Source of the DNA: Choristoneura fumiferana
Taxonomy: Eukaryota > Arthropoda > Insecta > Lepidoptera > Tortricidae
DNA length: 64,000 bases
Reading direction: 5' to 3'
Assembly: GCF_025370935.1 (NCBI RefSeq)
Contig: NC_133493.1
Span: 9,087,254-9,151,253, forward strand
A model generated the notes under the pieces. The model ran no database searches, was not told the origin of the DNA, and worked only from the letters and a program-made list of their open reading frames with translations. The position numbers were made by a program, and so were the translations under genes. Positions 1 to 11,515 of this stretch are shown here, piece after piece (the first letter of the stretch is position 1; each line of letters begins with the position of its first letter).

Positions 1-231
1 NNNNNNNNNNNNNNNNNNNNNNNNNNNNNNNNNNNNNNNNNNNNNNNNNNNNNNNNNNNNNNNNNNNNNNNNNNNNNNNNNNNNNNNNNNNNNNNNNNNN
101 NNNNNNNNNNNNNNNNNNNNNNNNNNNNNNNNNNNNNNNNNNNNNNNNNNNNNNNNNNNNNNNNNNNNNNNNNNNNNNNNNNNNNNNNNNNNNNNNNNNN
201 NNNNNNNNNNNNNNNNNNNNNNNNNNNNNNN
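1..231. other. Assembly gap (Ns)
   Basis: The first 231 positions are all N. Nothing can be said about their content. Confidence 0.99.
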
Positions 232-494
232 AAATGGCAATTTGTTTTATCATTTGTTTAATTGTAGGTATAGATAGACGATAGATAGGTATAAACTTAA
301 TTACAGACAATACAAGTTCAGTTTTTTGTACCCTGTATAAAAGCATAATTCGAAGCTAAGATATATTGTATCCTTTATAATGTAAGTCAACTATTTCATT
401 ATATATTTTTTCTGGAAGAGCCTGAAACAATAAAAAATGTATCGAAAGTTCGAGACTATGCCCACTAGCACGTTTCGTAACCAACCGTCACCGT

Positions 495-720
495 CGCTGT
501 TATAATACAAGGTACCTCGGGCCAGCTTTTCTCGGGCTAAAAACTCGTTAATAAGGGTTTTCCAGAAATAAGACCAAGCTAGATCGATTTGTCATCCCCG
601 AAAACCCCACATACCAATTTCATCGAAATCGTTGTAGCGGTTTCCGAGATTCTGATTATATATAAACGAGTACTACGCCCGCGTAGACTTCATTTATCGC
701 TACCCCGCGGGAACTGCAGG
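495..720 (-). repeat. Interspersed repeat, family shared with 38205-38370
   Basis: The stretch reads like the reverse complement of 38205-38370: both contain 'TTTCGATGAAATTTGGTATG'-like text, the 'AGCTAGATCGATTTGTC'/'CTATCTAGCTTGG' block and the 'CTCGGGCTAAAAACTC'/'GAGTTTTAGCCCGAG' block. No coding signal. The 263 bases before it (232-494) show no recognisable feature. Confidence 0.6.
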
Positions 721-860
721 TATGTAGTAGGTCCGCCCGGATTACGACCACCATCTTGCTCGCTAAACCTTCCGTGAAGCAGCAGTGCTTGCACTGTTCT
801 GTTTCGTCGTGGAGAGTAAGACAGCCGTGAAATTAAAGGCACTTGAGGCATAGTAAAAGA
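718..860 (+). repeat. SINE-like repeat, family A, 5' part
   Basis: This copy holds 'GGTCCGCCCGGATTACGACC' through 'GGCACTTGAGGCATA' and lacks the 3' half. Other copies lie at 27138-27388 and 50824-51115 (plus strand), 45151-45415 and 43677-43804 (minus strand), and 21203-21321 (3' half only). Full copies end in an A-rich tail. I saw no clear A/B-box promoter, so the class is tentative. Confidence 0.65.
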
Positions 861-898
861 GGAAGAGTAAGTTCACTACGAACAAAAGTACATCGAGC

Positions 899-1045
899 AG
901 CCACAGGGCGCCACGCCGTACAAAATACGCGTTCTTGAATCTACATAGGCGCGACGACGTCTGTACACGCGTCAATGTGTGCGTAAGCTGCACAGGGCTG
1001 ACTATTGCAAAAACCGTAATAGCACTATAAGTGCTACCAATGACA
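899..1045 (+). repeat. Fragment related to the 66-bp-TIR element at 39386-40149
   Basis: It contains 'AATACGCGTTC', 'GAATCTACATAGG' and 'GACGACGTCTGTAC', which form the terminal repeat of 39386-40149. It then continues into 'GGGCTGACTATTGCAAAA', which matches the inner side of that element's right end. It is a truncated relative. Confidence 0.6.
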
Positions 1046-1062
1046 TTTAAAGTACTCATATG

Positions 1063-3960
1063 TAGGTATGGCTTCATCATCAGCCGAAGACGTCCACTGC
1101 TGGACAAAGGCCTCCCCTTAGAACGCCACAATGAACGACAACTTGCCACTGCATCCACCGGTTTCCGCTACTCTCACGATGTCGTCAGTCCACCTGGTGG
1201 GAGGCTGCCAACGCTTCGTCTTCCAGTTCGTGGTCGCCACTCGAGGACTTTCTCCCCAACGGTTATCCGTTCTTCGAGCGATGTGGCCTGCCCATTGCCA
1301 CTTCAATATGCATATTTTTCCAGCTATGTCAGTGACTTTAGTTCTTCGACGAATTTCCGTATTCCGGATTCTATCGCGCAAAGAAACTCCAAGCATAGCT
1401 CTCTCCATAGCTCGTTGCGTGACTTTGAGCCTCTCTAAGAGGCCAACAGTCAAGGACCACGTCTCAGCGCCATAAGTCATCACTGGCAACACACACTGGT
1501 CGAAGACTCTAGTCTTCAGACACTTGCGGAATATTGGACGAGAAGACATCACGAAGTTTCCCGAACGCTGCCCATCTCCGAGTTGGATTCTTCGGGCGAC
1601 CTCTTTGTCGAAGTTGGACCTACCCAACTGGACAACTTGTCCAAGGTAAACATAGTGGTCAACAACTTCGAGTACATCGTTCCCAACGAAACCGGCACGG
1701 GTGTGACATGGACATTTGACATGATTTTAGTCTGTCCATGTTCATCTTAAGACCCACCTGTGGGAGACGATACTGAGGTCACTGAGCATAGTATTGAGCT
1801 CCTCCAGCGACTCCGCCATTATGACTATATCATCGGCAAAACGAAGATGGGTGATGTACTCGCCGTTGATATTGATGCCGAACCTGTTCCAGTCCAAGAG
1901 CTTGAAAACGTCCTCCAACGCATTTTGTGAACAGTTTCGGAGAAATAACGTCTCTGTCTCACACCTCGCTGCAGTTGGATTGGTGTGTACTCTCGTCCTG
2001 CACCGGATCGACATAGTGGCGCTGCTGTAACAAACTCTTTAACACCTCGATGTATCTATAGTCAATATGGCATCGCTGAAGGGACTGCAGTACAGCCCAG
2101 GTCTCGATTGAATCGAAGGCTTTTTCATAGTCGACAAACGCTAAACATAGTGGCCGATATACTCCTCGGTCTTCTGTATAATCTGGCGGAGCGTGTGAAT
2201 GTGGTCTATGGTGCTAAAGCCTTTACGGAATCCAGCTTGTTCGGGAGGCTGGAAATCATCAAATCTTCGCTCGAGAGACGATTCGTAATGACCCTCGAAA
2301 ACAATTTGTATACATGACTCAGGAGTGAGATGGGTCTATAGTTCTTCAATAAGGTATTGTCGCCTTTTTTGAAGAAGAGCACCACCACACTCCTGTGCCA
2401 TGCTTCCGGCGTGGTACCCTCGAGTATGACGGAATTAAATATCCTCTGGAGGACTACAAGTACCGGTTTACCACCCGCTCTCAGAAGTTCTGTCTGATTC
2501 CGTCATCCCTCGGAGCCTTGTTGTTTTTAAGTTGTTTGAGAGCCACTCTAATCTCGTACAGGCTGATATCTGGGATGTCTTCAGTGTAATGACGGGTTAG
2601 TTTAGCTCTGGTATCTTGAGCTGCACTACAACGGGCTTCTGTGTCGAGGCATATAACTGTTCGTAAAACCTTTCGAGCTCTCTCAACAACTCCGGTTTCG
2701 ATGAGATGATACTGCCATCGTCGATCTTCAACTTAGTCATTTGGCTTTTCCCAATAGACGAATTCTTTGCAAACACTTTAGAGCCCTGGTTCCGCTCAAT
2801 TGCTTCCTTAATACGTGCAGTATTAAAGGCACGCACATCGTGTCGCATGGATTTTGAGATTCGCCTATTAAGTCTGCCATATTCCGACATGTCAGTTGAA
2901 GATTGCAGCCTCATCTCGTTCCGAAGTTCCATTAATTTAATGGTTTCATTGGAGAGCTTCTGAGGTCTTTTCCGGCGCGGAGTCTTGAAGAACTGGGACC
3001 CACGACCTGAACAGTTTCTACCAGCCCGTTGTTGATCTCGTCCGCTGTTTTGCATTCGGCTAGGCACTGGAAGCGATTATGCAATAAGAGTTGAAAGCTT
3101 TCGGGGTTCTGGATTTGGGCAGGACAAGGACGGAGCGTGGACTTCACAAGACGTGACCGTTCTAGCTTCACATTAATATTCAGTGTGCCTCTGACAATAC
3201 GATGATCACTTCCGGTTTTCACCCTGTTGATCACAGAGACATCACTGAATATTCGCTTCTTGGTCGTCATAATGAAGTCAATCTCATTTCTGACTGAACC
3301 ATCGGGGCGATCCACGTCCACTTCCTGGATGGTCGCTTCTGGAAAAAGGAGTTCATTACGTAGAGCTCCTCCTTCTCCAAGAAGTCGACCAGCCGCTGGC
3401 CCTTTGGTTCCGCTGCCCATAACCGTACGGCTCCACTCTCAACTCATCGCCATTCTGAGTGCCCACCTTAGCATTGAAGTCCCCCATAACAACGGTGAAG
3501 TATGTCTCGGAGGAATGTATGGCTTGAGAGATTTCTTCATACATAGCCTCTACTTCATCGTCAGGGTGTGTCGAGGTTGGCGCATACACCTGGATACCTT
3601 CAACGAATACCTATCGGTGATTCTGAGTATCAGGTATGCTACCCTGCTCGACACACTATCGACTTTTACCACGTTATTAATGAGGGACTTGCGGACGAGA
3701 AACCCGACACCACCCTGAGACTTTCGGTCTCCTTCCCGGAAGAAGAGCATGTTGCCAGACTCCAGGATTATCGTATCCTGCCCCTTTCGTCGGACTTCCG
3801 ATAATCCCATGATGTCCCAACGCAAACTACTCAATTCTTCCTCCAGCTCAATGATTTTCTCGTCTGTCCTCAGCGTTCGAATGTTGTGCGTGGATGGTAG
3901 CGAGGAGTCACCCGGAGATTCTTCGCACCCCTTGCTCCTCTGTAACCTGGCCCGCTACCA
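1063..3960 (-). pseudogene. RTE-clade LINE (endonuclease-reverse transcriptase), decayed
   Basis: On the minus strand the coding order is that of an RTE-like non-LTR retrotransposon. An apurinic-type endonuclease comes first ('WDIMGLSEVRRKG' near 3800, 'VMGDFNAKVG' near 3480, 'TGSDHRIVRG' near 3200). A linker follows ('FNTARIKEAIERNQGSKV' near 2830), then the reverse transcriptase ('NYRPISLLSHVYKL' near 2330 and the catalytic 'FADDIVI' near 1850). The C-terminal region has 'AMERAMLGVSLRDRIRN' near 1400 and 'RWTDDIVRVAE' near 1190. The frame changes at least five times, so no complete protein is made. The tail near 1063-1105 carries 'GTCCACTGCTGGACAAAGG' read on the opposite strand, the 3' end shared with fragments at 16.6, 23.6 and 28.9 kb. 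Confidence 0.85.
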
Positions 3961-4249
3961 AGGCCAGGGATAAAGGAGCTGCGGGGACTAGGGGCCGCGG
4001 CTTATTTGTACCTATCATTTTTTATTTGGGGGGGGGGGCTAGTAGTACTAGTAGGTATGGCTTAAATATGTGCAAATAAATGTAGCCGTTAATCTTACCT
4101 ATTTCGGGGGTATTCTGGCAAAACAGAATAAGTGCAATTTTTTTAAAGGTACATACATAGGCATACTCAATGTTTTCTGCTTTATTTATCTTGGAAAACC
4201 GTATAAAAAATTAAAATTGTGCACTTATCCGGTTCTGCCAGAATATCCT

Positions 4250-4480
4250 CGATTTATTTAAACCTACTTAAAATGTGTCTGTCTGCGTATTTTAAGCATT
4301 ATTATTTTCATTACAATAGATATACGACTACAAACTTAAAAAAAATCATTCGGTAGGTAGTTATTTCATGTATTAATCGCGTTAATTTCAGAAATCACTA
4401 TTTATTTAGAAATAGGAAGTAGGTAGGGTACCGTTACGATTTCGCAAAACTATTGCTCCCGAACTTAGTGCCGTGCGGCC
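4250..4480 (-). repeat. Fragment related to the interior of 39386-40149
   Basis: The segment resembles the reverse complement of about 39450-39970: shared blocks include 'CGAACTTAGTGCCG', 'GTTATTTCATGTATTAATCGC' without its last base, and 'TGTGTCTGTCTG'. It has no coding content. The adjoining 4480-4740 is GC-richer but not otherwise recognisable. Confidence 0.5.
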
Positions 4481-4829
4481 GACATACATCGCGTTGCGCA
4501 CCCGACTGCTTTCCTGCGGTTTTCCTGCAATCTGCGCTTGAGGGTGGGGTAACTCGAACCGGTGCGGGGCGGAGCGTGGCCATTCTTTACGTTAGTACTA
4601 TTATATATTCTGTGGCGCAGCTTAAATTTTAATGTGTTTGCGCCGACTGGCCGCGGTACGCACGCACCCGCCGCAACGCACACACTGATAATTTAAAGAG
4701 TGTTAAGTTATCTTTAGTCAAGTCAAGGCTGCGCTGCCGTCAGTGCCGTTTGCCGTACGTTGCTCGTCTCGCGCTCTCTTCGCGATCACCTTTTACGTTC
4801 GCGTTCTCGTATTTACGTATTTTTTTGTA

Positions 4830-5255
4830 CTGCAAGTGGGCCTTGGACTCAGTTCTGAGTTATGGGTTAATAGTTTACGGAGGAACTTTTAAAACAAACT
4901 TAGATAAAATACTTAACCTACAACTTGACTAGTTAAGACGATTGTAAATAAGAAAACTAAAGAAAAAAAAATTAATAAACATTATGACGTACTTTTTGAG
5001 AAATGTAAGATACTACCTGTACATGATAAATTTTGATATTTGTTAGCCGTTAGCCAGTATAAACGACCAGAGTTCGAAACGCTTAAAATATACTCCCGTA
5101 ACCTAAGAAATTTGCCGTTATTGCGCAGAAAATATACCGAACCGGGAGCAAATAACTATTATGGTAAACGGAAACGGACTCGGGCCTACCTGTTACCCAT
5201 GTTCGTTCCACATGTTCCCGGTACAGCCTTGTTAGCTTCCGCCGCATTCCCCTAG
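4830..5255 (+). pseudogene. LINE ORF2 C-terminal fragment (Jockey/CR1 type)
   Basis: Translation gives 'SYGLIVYGGTFKTNLDKIL' followed, after frame changes, by 'YLLAVSQYKRPEFETLK', 'NLRNLPLLRRKYTEPG' and 'MFVPHVPGTALLAS'. This pattern is usual after the reverse transcriptase domain of Jockey/CR1-like LINEs. At least two frame changes and a stop near 4930 show that it is dead. It is probably a 5'-truncated insertion. Confidence 0.6.
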
Positions 5256-5527
5256 CATAACCGTAATAGTAATGCATTTCTGCGTAGTCACGTGAAGTAA
5301 ACATGATCACTTACACGCAAACTCAAGTCCAGTTAATGCCAAGTCGTCGATTCCAGGTAATAACACTAATCCAAATCGTAATGCAAGTCAAAGTCCATAT
5401 GAATAGCCAAAATGATTAGGGAAACGAACAATTAGCAGTATTAAAATACAAACATACAAATTAAATTAAAATAAAATAAATTATATCGTAGGTATTGTAG
5501 TAGGTACATGAAAGTTCAGTCAGAAGG

Positions 5528-5640
5528 TGAGCTAACCAGGCGGGAGTCGGGGCGCGTCGGTAGGACGTGCGTGGCGAGTAAGGTGGTTGTTTGTGTGCCG
5601 ACTGCCGTCCGTTGGCCGTGGCCCCGCGTGGTTAGCTAAA
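5528..5640. repeat. GC-rich short inverted repeat
   Basis: A GC-rich block in AT-rich surroundings is bounded by 'AGCTAACCAGGCGGG' on the left and the complementary 'CCCCGCGTGGTTAGCT' on the right. It could be a small fold-back element or a regulatory island. No coding frame is evident. The neighbouring 5260-5527 holds nothing recognised. Confidence 0.4.
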
Positions 5641-5797
5641 AATGCTGATTACAAAATATCTGGCAGAAGTGTCTGCACACCAGGAATACTTATTATTTAC
5701 AATTATTTGTATTAAATTATTTCTACATGATTTTATTATTATTTATTTGATCTTTGTATGACACCACGAATTTACGGATTTAGGACTTAATGTTTTA

Positions 5798-5950
5798 AGG
5801 GCCACTTGCACAGACCAGGGCTAACTAGGTACATAACCCCGAGTTAACTACTAACCCAGGGTAGTAGTGTCAAAATGTATGGAACTCTCATCCCTAACTC
5901 GGGTTAACGATTTAATTTTTTAACCCAAGAGCGTGTTAGCTGGCCTAAAG
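5798..5950. mobile_element. Fold-back MITE ('GGGCCACTTGCAC' type)
   Basis: The left end 'AGGGCCACTTGCACAGACC' pairs imperfectly with the right end 'GTGTTAGCTGGCCT'. The interior is a run of opposed 'GGGTTAAC'/'GTTAACCC'-like motifs. I know this as a common small insect repeat; the class is unassigned. Confidence 0.5.
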
Positions 5951-6724
5951 GACTTAAAAAGTTAAGTGTAAAAAAACTGCACCCGTAAAAACCTTAAACA
6001 TTTCTGACCTACATATTAACTAAAATATACCTAAGAACTTCAAATTCATGGCATGTAGGTAAACTATACAGGAACCTATCAACTGTAATTTAAATCTAAA
6101 TATACTCACAGATTCTTTTGCTAATATGTAGAACGGCGTTCGTCTTTTGTAAGTTAAATGATCTGTGTTAAATCGAAATTTACTCGTAGTTACAGTTACA
6201 ATCAGCATCTAAAAATAAATAAACTAAATCAGTGTTTTTACTTCATTGATACTTTTATTACCGATAGTTGTCGTTAATGCCCAAGCTATAGAGGTATACT
6301 GTCGATGTGCCTATTGCGCTATCAATACTTAGAATTTATACGAGTATTTCGGCGTATTATTGCTGTGCGTTTTCTAATTAAGAATATTAATTTTACGCTT
6401 CGTCTTTTATTATAATGCGTCATGTAATTAGGTGCAAAAATGGATGCGGTTCACTTATACATATGTTGTATAAAATCGAATGTCATAGTACTTTAGTTTC
6501 GCATAACAACCTTGAGCAGAATCATCTTACCACCGAATTAGTTTTTACATATATTTTTTTACATACTATACTGAGCGGCAAAAAATCTGGTCTTAAAATG
6601 TATGCAGAATCGGTAATTTTGTATGAAAGGTGGGCCAAATTTTGTGCCGCTGAGTATATCATTTCCATGGACGTACCTACTACCTTAGCGGGACCAAGCA
6701 CTTGCATACTAACATCCTGAATTT

Positions 6725-7115
6725 TTTCAAATTTTTCCATCCACCGGTTTAGATTTGGGGGGGGCTCGATTTTCATGAAAGTTTGCACTTTAAAGTTGAA
6801 TATTTCGCAAACAAACCACTGAATCGAAAAATCGTTTTAGCAAACTCCTTATGGTTTTAAAATACCTATCCAACAATACCCACACTATAGGGTTGGATGA
6901 GAAAAAAAATCACCCTCACTTGACGTCTATGGGAGGTACTCTAAAAAAAATTTTTTTTTTTGATTTTTTTATTGTACCATTTTGTCTGCATAGTTTACAT
7001 ATATATTCGTGCAAAATTACAGCTTTCTAGCATTGATAGTCCCTGAGCACGGACAGACAGACAGACATGGCGAAACTATAAGGGTTCCGTTTTTGCCATT
7101 TTGGCTCCGGAACCC
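6725..7115 (+). repeat. Interspersed repeat, family B
   Basis: It shares long blocks with 41950-42290, such as 'TTTGCACTTTAAAGTTGAAT', 'GACGTCTATGGGAGG' and 'GCATTGATAGTCCCTGAG'. It ends with a 'GACAGACAGACA' run and 'GGCTCCGGAACCCTAAAAA'. It is probably a non-autonomous element; no protein is encoded. Short open frames here are by-products. Confidence 0.6.
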
Positions 7116-7261
7116 TAAAAACGGAATCCCTACAAGATCAAGGGAATCAAAATTTGTAGGGTATTTAGTATGGGTTCGGTACTGAAGGCCTTACTTGCAT
7201 TTAACCTTGACGAGCAAAGCACCTTAGTTGTATGAGTGATAGAAACCCAATATAAAGTATA

Positions 7262-7400
7262 TACCTACATAAGTGAGGTAGACGACTCGTCCACTCTTGC
7301 TGGCTCGTGCTGAGATACCGACTTCAAAATTGTAGAATATTTTTTCATGGTTTTTTCGTAGTCAGTCCAATTTTTGGTATAAAATTTTATTGATATTGAT
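7262..7400 (+). repeat. Interspersed repeat, family C fragment
   Basis: It contains 'GCTGGCTCGTGCTGAGATACC' without its last base and 'GACTTCAAAATTG'. This is the family found more completely at 15240-15745, 18940-19700, 40390-40990 and 51540-51930. The bases from 7401 to 7855 show nothing I can identify. Confidence 0.55.
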
Positions 7401-7859
7401 TTGAAATCCCTTAATGTTTTTGTTTTAATATTTAGTTATAAACTTACATTAATAATAAATGATAAAAAAATCAGCACATCAAACATGTATTTCCAGCTAC
7501 CAATGCCCAAATTTCCCATTAGCAGCGGACGTCGGAAACCTTTTACAAGCCGACGAGCAGTATTTCTGAAAATAATAAGTTTTGGTAAAATTTCATTTTT
7601 ATAAAATTCAGCGTTTTTTCCTGACTATACTTTTTGTTGACTGTACTTCCATTGTCACCCAAACTACATTGCATACCAAATTTCAAGTCGATACCATACA
7701 CCGTTGAAGAGTTCTGTCCTGCGGAGACAATCCTGGCTACCAGATTATTGTATTGTCGCGCAATTTACATAATTAAGCCCAAGATAATCCGACTACTAGA
7801 AGAGGGTCAAATTTAACTTGCAATATTTGACTCGTAATTGTAAGTTATACAAGTTTGTT

Positions 7860-8430
7860 TTTTTATAATCTTTATTGTCCAGAAAGGAAATACAAAAGGT
7901 TAAAAAAATGTGTTAAGTACAAAGGCGAACTTATCCCTGAAGGGATCTCTGTCAGTCAACCTTCGAGAGCAATCAAAATAAGGATCGACAAATAGAGCAA
8001 AACATTTGAATAAATATAAATGCTTGTAATTCCTTAATACCTGAATATATACAATACATAAAACTATAATATATTTGTAACTAAATATAAAATAAATAAA
8101 TACACATATTACCTACATAACTACATTAATAGCACAAGTAAGTATAAAGAATAGTTAATAGTTATTAAATAATCAAGGAACAAGTGTGAGCCACATCTTC
8201 TTCAATGTCTCCCTGAACGAGTATACGGAGGAAGATTGTCGGACGGCGGTCGGCAACCGATTCCACCCACAGCCTAGCCGCATGCACAGAGAAGGATTTA
8301 GAGTAGCTCATGGATGCGGTGGAAGGAGATGCTAGAAAGAGATTGGTACTTGACCGGAAACGATGTTGGCTGCCTTCAGCTAAGTAGCTTAATCGCTCGG
8401 AAAGATATAAAGGAGCCGAAGGATTAAAAA
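7860..8430 (-). pseudogene. LINE ORF2 C-terminus and 3' UTR fragment
   Basis: On the minus strand 8430-8170 reads 'ILRLLYLSERLSYLAEGSQ', then 'SFSVHAARLW', and after one frameshift 'NRLPTAVRQSSSVYSFRETL' to a stop. 'RLWNxLP...SFRxxLKxxL' is the usual end of Jockey/CR1-like LINE polymerases. From 8170 down to 7860 is an AT-rich non-coding tail that fits a 3' UTR. Confidence 0.6.
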
Positions 8431-8451
8431 GAATGTTGAATTAATGTCAAA

Positions 8452-9587
8452 ATGTGGACGTTTCTACGGTCTCTGATAGGTAACCATTTAAATTGCGCGC
8501 GAAACTGCAAAAGTTCGCCCATATCTACTGTTGCAAAAGCTCTCCCATGGTTTAACGACGAATGCGCTCAAGCTGAAGCTATTAAGCACTCTGCTTTCTT
8601 GCTGTGGGCTAATGCTCGCTGTCGGAAAGCTCCGAATGTACACGTTAAGAAGCATCTCTTCAACAAAGCTGCTAAGTCCTGTAAGAAGGTCATATGGAAA
8701 GCGCGATTCATCCATGTTGGTCATATCGGTGCCAAACTTGCTTCCTACCCCTCTGGGAGTAAAGCGTTCTGGTCCTTAGCCAAATTTGTGAAGTCCAATT
8801 TCTGTCGTCCGGCAGCGGACTGCAGCGGAGAAGGAAAACCTGTTTTTTTCTCTGTTTGCGGAAAATTCGCGTCTTGATGTAGTAGTGCAGCGCCTCCCTC
8901 CATTCCTCACTGTGGTACGTTTATGCTGGAGGTCAAAATACACCAGAGGGAGGTTTTAAGAACGCTGGGTTCTCTGGACGTGAACAAAGCTAGTGGCCCC
9001 TACGGTATACCTGCAATTGTTTTAAAGACTTGTGCTCCGGAACTATCTCCTGTTTTACACGTATGTTCAGGCTCTCCCTCAGGATGATGCAAGTCCCGGT
9101 ATCTTGGAAGAGTGCTAGTGTGCAGTCAGTTTCCAAAAAGGGCACGTATCGCAATCACCTCCATACTATGCAAGTTAATGGAGCGTGTATTGAATGCCAA
9201 GCTTCTGGTATATCTAGAAGGTAACGATCTCCTTAGTGACCGCCAATACTGGTTCCGCTGAATCGGTCCACTGCGGACCTTCTGGTATATGCCACACACC
9301 TTTGGAGCGAAGCTGTTGAGAAGCATGGCGAGTCTCTTGCTGGGTCTCTTGACATTTCCAAGTCATTCGATAGGGTCTGTTACAGAGGCTTCTTGGCAAG
9401 CTCCCAGCGTATGGGATTCCTCCTGTCCTATGCTCATGGATCTCCGATTTCCTGCGGCACTGATCTATTCGACTGATATATTTGACGGATGCTCAACTGA
9501 TCTCATGGAAATCAACGCCGGGGTGCCTCAGGGATCGGTCCTCTCTGCAACTCTATTTCAGCTGCACATCAACGATTTGCTCATACC
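8452..9587 (+). pseudogene. Jockey/CR1-like LINE ORF2, 5' piece (split by insertion)
   Basis: The reading begins 'MWTFLRSLIGNHLN' with 'KALPWFNDECAQAE', typical of the linker before the reverse transcriptase. 'VNKASGPYGIPAIVLK' near 8985 and 'GVPQGSVLSATLFQLHIND' near 9520-9575 are reverse transcriptase motifs. Several frameshifts lie between 8870 and 9450. The frame is interrupted at 9588 by a TIR element. The catalytic YADD motif resumes 2.7 kb away at 12341. Both pieces read in the same direction and join in frame when the insert and one copy of CG are removed. Confidence 0.75.
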
Positions 9588-10522
9588 CGCCCAACCAGCA
9601 AAATCCCTCTTACAACCATCTCAAGACTATAAATTTTCACTCTAATATTGGTTTTATATCATCGTATAAGCCTGGATTTGGGCACAAATTATAAGCGTAT
9701 TTATTTTAACATCGTCCTAATATCAGTCTTATTGAATACTGTTCGCATTTACAATAATCTTTACAAAACTAATTTAAGCTGCCTTAGGCTAATATCGCTT
9801 TTACGTAAGTATTTTGTAAGCCTGCATAGGCTTATATTGGTCCAACGTTAGAATCTTGTGAGCCTAAACAAGCTTATTTTGATTTTATGTACGACCATAC
9901 GAAATTTTGAAACATTCCGCGTGCATTATGCTCGGTGAGTGAACTGCAGCGTGGCAGAATAAAATATTGTAGTGACAAACTGAATGCAAGTATAATAATA
10001 GTAGTAATATTAATAACGTGTTTGTTATCATTGGTGGTTCTTTATGTTGCGCGGTAAGTATTTACGTTGGAACATATTATTTACTGTAAAGTAGACCCTG
10101 TTTTACGCTTCAAATTTCATGCGCCCACTCAAATAATCAATTAAAATAGTATTTTCTATTCTCGTATATTTTTTTATTTCTATAATTGTAGTGAAAATGA
10201 TGCCATTGTTATAGTTGCACTTTTCCAGCGCACTATTAGACTATTGTAAGATAATTTACTCTAATATTAGCATTCTGAATACCAATGGTACGGCCATGTT
10301 GAATTAATTTAGGGTTCCTTGCTTTACCTACATAAAACATGAACTGTTTAACCTTTACCTGATTTTATCCTAATCACTTGATTACTTGACTTTATAAAAA
10401 CAAATATACTAAAAGTTTTTACTTTTTATTTAAGTGACAACGTTGGTGATATAAATGGCTGAATATAGGTACTTATGGATTTAGACCGTTACTTGACCAA
10501 GAAAGACTTCCGTATGTTAAAG

Positions 10523-10731
10523 AATTTAACATGGCCTTGGAAAGAAACTCATTTCTTGTTGAGTGAAACGTGTCACGGATGCGGCCATTACAATAACGTT
10601 TTTTTCAGTTCCTATCTTAGTAGTGACAGTAAATCCTTTTTCAAGCTGATTCATTTCACTAACAAAAGGCCCCGGATAAGCATCTAAATTTGATGGATTT
10701 ACATCTCCTGAGTAAATATCTGTAAAAGAAG
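10523..10731 (-). CDS. Possible exon inside the TIR element, unknown function
   Basis: On the minus strand a stretch after 'TCTTCTTTTACAG' at 10732 reads 'DIYSGDVNPSNLDAYPG', then 'MNQLEKGFTVTTKIGTEK', and stops near 10525. The acceptor-like polypyrimidine-CAG just before it suggests a 3'-terminal exon. I recognise no family. It could equally be a chance frame. Confidence 0.25.
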
Positions 10732-10776
10732 ATGAAAACCATAAAATCAAACAAATATTAGTTAATTGTTCACATA

Positions 10777-10941
10777 GGGAAATAATATAAAGAAAGCCTC
10801 AGATTGCGGGTATTTGGCCCGAGCCGAAGGCGAGGGCTATAAACAAGCTATCTGAGTAAATTAAGATTGGTTTTTTGGAATCTTTTTGTATTTTTTATTT
10901 CAATTCCAAATAGCTATCTGAGGCTTTCTTTGTAATTTCCC
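10777..10941. mobile_element. 165-bp fold-back MITE nested in the TIR element
   Basis: The left end 'AAAGAAAGCCTCAGAT' is exactly complementary to the right end 'ATCTGAGGCTTTCTTT'. Outer 'GGGAAAT'/'ATTTCCC' also pair. The interior includes 'CCCGAGCCGAAGGCGAGGG'. No coding content. Confidence 0.6.
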
Positions 10942-11315
10942 GTGGCGAGCATATGATTTTACATCTTCCTCTGGGTGTAAAATGGCAATTGCCATGTAAA
11001 TATAATTACAACCCGAAAGGATATTTGTGCGAATTACCTACTCAGGCACAAAAAGTGCTACTTTGCGCACTAGTGTGGAAAAGTATACGCCATTTCTAGA
11101 AGAGATATAGCATGCATTTTTCCGTGATATAATAATTTCTTGATGGCCACAGCAATCTCTGGAATTGGGTTTTGCGACTTATACAGGTTGAATTCTAATT
11201 AGGCGTTGATACGAAAGCGTATGCATATACTGATTAGTAACAAACAACTTTTCCAAAGAACAAAAACTTTAGAAAAATGTGTTTTTTTGAATTATTTATA
11301 CTTTAAGTCAATGCC

Positions 11316-11515
11316 CAACTGAAGTGTAAATCACTTTTTAAGGCAAAATCTTTTTCATAATAGGTTTCGTCCTCGGTCGAAGATTCATTTTCACTGACAT
11401 GATCTATGTCACAGACTGAATCTCTGTCCTCTATATCGACTTCTTGCATGAAATAAAATCCTGCAGAACCCTCACCAATATCTTTCTCAACACTTAACTT
11501 GTCTGGTGTTTTTAT
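11316..11515 (-). CDS. Possible acidic C-terminal exon inside the TIR element
   Basis: On the minus strand, after an acceptor-like 'AAAAACACCAG', about 65 codons stay open and then stop. The residues are strongly acidic ('FMQEVDIEDRDSVCDIDHV', 'SENESSTEDETYYEK') and end 'HFSWALT'. The composition is not what random AT-rich sequence would give, so a former coding exon is likely. Acidic tails occur in many transposon and host proteins; no family can be assigned. The 161-bp tandem array begins immediately upstream on the same strand. Confidence 0.3.

Noticed and set aside
763..1158. 131-codon minus-strand frame across the repeats at 0.7-1.1 kb
   Set aside because: It crosses a SINE-like repeat, a TIR-element fragment and the RTE tail, so it is a mosaic with no single origin.
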